NCBI GenBank assembly: GCA_005406025.1
Contig: BGZK01001323.1
Location: forward strand, 1-64,000
Reading direction: 5' to 3'
DNA: 64,000 nt
Source: Eumeta japonica
Lineage: Eukaryota; Arthropoda; Insecta; Lepidoptera; Psychidae
This document shows positions 60,801 through 64,000 of the stretch, piece after piece. Numbering within the stretch: the first letter of the stretch is position 1; each line of letters starts with the position of its first letter. A program made the position numbers and the translations under genes. Below the pieces are notes generated by a model. It did no database searches, had not been told where the DNA came from, and worked only from the letters and a program-made list of their open reading frames with translations.

Positions 60801-61749
60801 GATAACGCTTAAGAAATACTTCAACGAAAATAGTGTTAACATGTTCGGATATACTGTTTTTAGTTGTTGCCGAAATACTGTGCTTCTCAACAAAAAAACG
60901 TCAAGTCCATGAAGATACGCTCTTTTGCTGATGCACTTTAGTTTACACTAGTTTAACAGTAATAGTCGACATACCTATTTGTTTTACTAGTTATAGGCGA
61001 TTAGAGTGCTTATAATTATTCTATGTGGGTAACAACATACTTTTTTCATCTGTAGTGCTTTTCTTCTTTGTATCTTTGTAATAATGGCTTCGGAACCCTA
61101 TAATGAGCATGGTCCGACATGCTCTTGGCCAGTTTTTTTTTAATTGACTTTACAATTTTATTTTTTGCACTAACATATAAATACCCTTACTCACTAAAAC
61201 ATTTTGAATACGTTTATGCTAAAAAAATAAACTTCATTATGTACATTTTGAAAGACCTAATAAGACCAGTTTTACCCAATAATTTTATTAAAAGAAATAT
61301 ATAAATAGCCGTCTTCATACATGATAGTAAATTTTAGTCTTGTTTTGAATGTTTTTTAATAATACATTACAATTTACGCAGATTCCTTATTATTCAATGA
61401 AGTGACCGAAAGTGATGTAGAAGACTCTGCTGGCTATTTTGATCTCGAGTGTAACCAGGTAAATAAATAACTACAATAAATGAATATTACAGCATATGTG
61501 ACATTTTTATACATGATTTAGAAATTCAAATAAATCTTTTTCTTCTTAGGTATTCATTGGAATGGTCACAATGCAGTATCAAGCCCAGAGTGATATGGTG
61601 GAACTAATCGAAAGACTTGAGCGAGCATGCATACGTTTCGTTCATTTCAGCAAGGAAAATGAACTGCGATCTAGAGTGTTCAGCGAAAAAATGGGACTAG
61701 AGAGTGGTTGGAATTGTCACATTTCGCTCATGAACGAGGATTATGATAG
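42874..61749 (+). CDS. TMEM94: TMEM94, P-type-ATPase-like ER membrane protein (sixteen exons, 3' end beyond window)
   Basis: Coding exons, all with GT/AG borders and continuous phase: 42874-42983, 43066-43322, 43396-43503, 43942-44090, 44191-44343, 44929-45137, 47769-47988, 49505-49711, 51631-51815, 53245-53445, 53649-53772, 54801-54935, 56337-56482, 59212-59342, 61382-61458, 61550-61749. They total about 870 residues. Exons 2 and 6 each carry two membrane helices. Exon 4 has the actuator-like NLPWALLVEGDVIVLRPGQE. Exon 8 has CVDKKGILSWPNPT at the P-type phosphorylation site, with Asp408 kept but DKTG changed to DKKG, as in the TMEM94 family. Exon 13 has GTADIILDSC, and exon 16 has QVFIGMVTMQYQAQ and FSEKMGLESGWNCHIS. 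Vertebrate TMEM94 is about 1350 residues, so the remaining hinge and C-terminal helices lie off the right edge. The family is linked to ER ion (magnesium) handling; that role is taken from the family, not seen here. Confidence 0.9.
45751..46210 (+). mobile_element. Possible piggyBac-like relic in TMEM94 intron 6
   Basis: TTAACACATTGTGTGCATG at 45751 resembles piggyBac-type ends (TTAA plus CACATTG...). About 140 bp on, the plus strand reads MAGEKKRT, then after a stop RLNQVTDLPEECMTFDS, reminiscent of acidic transposase N-termini. Stops follow and no core domain is present. A similar TTAACATGTTGAGTGCCC lies at 52968. Weak call. Confidence 0.3.
49785..50125 (+). repeat. Dispersed purine-rich repeat, copy E (TMEM94 intron 8)
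   Basis: Leader 'AAACCGCTGAACTGATTTAGATGACATTGGG...GGACATAGCCTACTTTTTG', purine-rich GAATCGG units, and a degraded end CCGGCAGAGCCATGGGCAAAA. The leader matches a sequence seen very widely in moth genomes. Confidence 0.5.
50240..50730. mobile_element. pogo/Tigger-like MITE with TA target duplication
   Basis: 491 bp element with inverted ends. The left end is CAGTGGAAT(T)TCAATAACTC and the right end is its inverse (GAGTTATTGAGATTCCACTG), with further internal ACTTAACGAG/TTCGAGTTA repeats. It is flanked by TA at 50238-50239 and 50731-50732. The CAGTGGAA(T/C)CTC end and TA duplication are typical of pogo/Tigger elements. No transposase is inside. It lies in TMEM94 intron 8. Confidence 0.75.
52446..52499. 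repeat. 25-bp-arm hairpin in TMEM94 intron 9
   Basis: GCGTTATAATGTTATAATTG... is inverted with two mismatches around a TCAC loop. The flanking sequence shows no mobile-element hallmark. Confidence 0.8.
52871..52931. repeat. Inverted repeat, 19 bp arms, 23 bp loop
   Basis: TAATGAATAGCATAAATTC is inverted at 52913-52931 with about one mismatch. It may be a degraded MITE or an intronic hairpin. Confidence 0.7.
55785..56010 (-). repeat. Dispersed purine-rich repeat, minus-strand copy F
   Basis: Read in reverse complement it gives the GGAATTGAAATTGAG / GGAATGAGATCAGAATCGAG unit series of the family at 11215, 25750 and 49785. It lies in TMEM94 intron 12. Confidence 0.45.
58370..59090 (+). pseudogene. 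Mariner transposase relic in TMEM94 intron 13
   Basis: The plus strand keeps scattered transposase segments in order: GPNAV, then KMNLPPVDL, KVDAILEKPEKDCHI, VIAEELGIDYKTVLTHLKKA and GYTKKLDTW (one frame, 58441-58653). Later come LITGDEK-like and YDKNVRKRS segments near 58745-58795, and VFHHDNTKPHT-like sequence near 59010-59045. These are the N-terminal helix-turn-helix and parts of the catalytic domain of a mariner element. Stops and frame changes make it inactive, and terminal repeats were not fixed. Confidence 0.75.
59605..60120 (-). pseudogene. Second mariner-type transposase relic, opposite orientation, in intron 14
   Basis: On the minus strand: MSRPLSTSKKMLVFFYEI (about 60065-60120), ILHYNDESSHTSAQTF (about 59890-59945; the family motif is LHHDNA..HTSAQT), KVELMDH (about 59860), then after damage SEWRNWFKCMKNCVFK near 59640-59690 (the family tail is EW..CF.NWF.RM.KCI). 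It is decayed and differs in sequence from the copy at 58370, so it comes from another mariner subfamily. Confidence 0.65.
60565..61140 (+). repeat. Long copy of the moth GGAACCCT interspersed repeat
   Basis: Starts near 60572 with TTAGGGTTCTGAGCTAAAATG and an inverted, degraded GGAACCCT-type head, and passes through TGTCTGTCCAGCC. It ends with GGCTTCGGAACCCTATAATG, then a GGTCCGACATGCTCTTGGCC block and TTTTTTTT at 61131-61141. Both ends of this very common moth repeat are recognisable. It lies in TMEM94 intron 14. Confidence 0.65.
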
Positions 61750-64000
61750 GTATTAATTTAAATTAATTAATCAATCAATTAATTGATGAAATCGAAAATA
61801 TTTGATAAGAACTAATGATAATTTAAATTTTAAAATTATTTAAAATAGAATATGAACTGAATCAACTATTTGACTCATGAACCTATCAATATCAAACAGT
61901 CACAAACAATGAGTTCAGTTGGTCAAAGTGCCATAATTAAAATCAATGATATATTAAATAAATAAAAATATTGAGAGTGATCAAATGACAATAATAAATA
62001 ATTAATAATAGCAAGTAAATTGTATTCTTATGGAATGATGCATTTCCTGGGTCAAATATTATTCGATATATTCATAAATAACTATCATTTACACATTCAT
62101 AGACAATCATGAAACTAAATCCTGACAATCATTTGGTGTTATTTCACAAGTTACATGTATTTTTAAAGATTATTATTTTATTAGTTTTAGAGTTTAATTG
62201 TATTTCCTAGCTCTTCCGTGCAATACCAAATATTTCATCCTTATCTTTACCTTTTTTCCATAGTGATTTACACTAATTGATGATTATAATTAATTAAAAT
62301 CATAAAAGTTAATACTAGAATAATGGATATTCTATATAAATATTCAAAATGATTTGATCGTGATACCTGAGAATAAACCATAAAAATATATAACTGGTAA
62401 AAACTGCAACTACAACCATTTTTTAATTTTTATTGCGTTTTGGAAGATATTGAATTTTAATGTAATAATGTTGTATTGGACGAAGACACCTTTCATTCAA
62501 ATATTTGCAAGTCAAGAGTGTAATAGGATATTCTTCAAGGGTAAAAAAATGTTCAAACCATTTCTTCTATAATAAGTAAGTCTAGGTTGAACGTAACTCC
62601 ACTGTCACAGTATATGGGTAAATTCATATGTAAATTTAGCATACTTTCTCATAAAACAAAGAAATATAATTAAATAAATTTATGCCACACAAACCGATTT
62701 GCATAATGAAAAAGCATGTTCAGTAATGATTTGAATAAAGATACCCATCAATTTTAATTATTTGAGATGTACTTAAGAAAAGGTGTGTTATTATGTTAAT
62801 ATGGATATAAATAATAGCATCCTATAGAAATGCTATTATTTATATTCATAGAAAAATTTAAATTATGATAGAACTAATTTTTTATTGCCATGTAACCTTC
62901 AAAAGAAGTTTTTGTCAACAGACATCATGCTAATAAATAATCTAACTGTGGACTGCCAAATTAAATTTATAACCATCAAAAGGCGATTCATGCTAATTAG
63001 TATTAATGATTGTTAATTATCACCAGCAATAATATTGACATATAACAAATGGATTATCCCCTTGGCTAAGAAAAGAAACTGACAAAAACAGGTTGGAGTG
63101 ATGAATATGGGAAAACTTTAAATAATCTTCAAATCCCAATCAATTATTATATAATTCAACATCAAGTCATATTTAAAATAACTTCAATGAAATTAATTGT
63201 ATAAAGTTACCAAATAAGAACCAAATGACGTGGCTACATATCAGAGTACTGTGACAAATAACAAATTGGAAGGCGATTTTACAACTTAATTAGGAAATGT
63301 CTATTTTGCAAGGGTTTTCAGAAACAGTATTTTTATTTAAAGATAAAGGTCAAGGTAATATTATGTTTATAATAAAAAAAATATAATAAAAATGCAATAA
63401 TCATAGAAAGTTTATTTTTGTTTTACAATTGGCAAGTTCCTTGATTTTTAAATATGGTGTTTTATTGATTGGAACTATAATTTTTTTTTTTACAGAAGTT
63501 TCTTTTTAAACTATGATGCTTTTCTTTGTAAACTATCATTTAAAGTTAAATTGTACTATAAAAATTGGTTTCTTCACTTTGTTGAAAAAAAAAAGTGTAG
63601 ATGATGTCGATGTGAATAATACATTCACTAACACATTCATAGACATATATTTTCATATAATGTTAAAATTATTTACACTTTTCACTTGATAAATGATTAC
63701 TTCATTTAATATTTCTTTAATAAGTTTAATAAGCAGAAGTGAATCACTAATAATGTCCATACTGTTCTGTTGCTATAAAATCTATTGGGAGAATTATAGT
63801 ATAGTAAAAAAATACATTAGATTACTTTTAAATTCACCAGTGTCTTTAAACAGTAGTCTTGAAAATCTTGGATTCCGATTTGGCGAGTGTTTAGCAGTTT
63901 TCTGGAGACTAAATGTTTGACAAAGAAATTGCTTAAGTATTTGCTATCTTGACACATTCACTAGGCTATTTTCACTTTTTTTTTTCATGATCCTAGATAA
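61750..64000. other. TMEM94 intron 16 (to window end), no further exon seen
   Basis: The exon at 61550-61749 ends AG|GTATTA in phase 2, and no acceptor followed by TMEM94-like sequence was found up to 64000. A clean hairpin with 20 bp arms (ATGGATATAAATAATAGCAT and its inverse, one mismatch, 9 nt loop) lies at 62801-62849. The frame at 63693-63920 shows no family resemblance. Confidence 0.5.

Noticed and set aside
63693..63920. 75-codon plus frame at the right edge as a further TMEM94 exon
   Set aside because: No similarity to the expected next TMEM94 segment, and no suitable acceptor with matching phase was seen.

Overview
This is an AT-rich insect nuclear window, almost certainly from a moth or butterfly (Lepidoptera). 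The evidence is the multi-exon gene structure with GT/AG introns, the insect-type cytokine receptor, and a repeat set I recognise from moths: Helitron, Jockey-clade LINE, mariner relics and the short interspersed repeats ending in GGAACCCT. No prokaryotic, viral or CRISPR features were seen.

Layout. About 1-17.9 kb has no protein gene I can defend. It holds MITEs, a duplicated moth repeat (4997-5973), a tRNA-like SINE body, dispersed purine-rich repeats and several CpG/GC-rich blocks (about 2.0-2.3, 2.8-2.9, 8.8-9.7 and 16.4-16.7 kb). From 18.8 to 23.8 kb, two genes lie head-to-tail on the minus strand: the receptor domeless (one uninterrupted 1253-codon ORF) and, 123 bp downstream, the first coding exon of the WASH-complex subunit WASHC1 (the VCA end was not found). 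A possible divergent first exon sits at 24436-24552.

From 26 to 41 kb is a transposon-dense interval. It has a decayed LINE RNase H tail, an end-to-end Helitron (28080-33421, minus) with several frameshifts, a 5'-truncated Jockey LINE (about 34.85-38.54 kb, minus), a fragment of a second domeless copy (38841-39480) itself split by a small insertion, and a remnant of an uncharacterised insect ORF family.

From 42.9 to 61.7 kb lies the plus-strand gene TMEM94, a P-type-ATPase-like ER membrane protein. I resolved sixteen coding exons with continuous reading phase (about 870 codons). The C-terminal third lies beyond the window. Its introns carry a pogo-like MITE, a possible piggyBac relic, two mariner relics in opposite orientation and a long moth repeat.

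The three host genes are not an obvious pathway: JAK/STAT reception (dome), endosomal actin nucleation (WASHC1) and ER ion handling (TMEM94). I did not find a convincing new biological system. The most informative unexpected items are the broken second domeless copy, the very tight dome-WASHC1 spacing, the candidate exon opposite dome, and a recent-looking retroposon just upstream of TMEM94.
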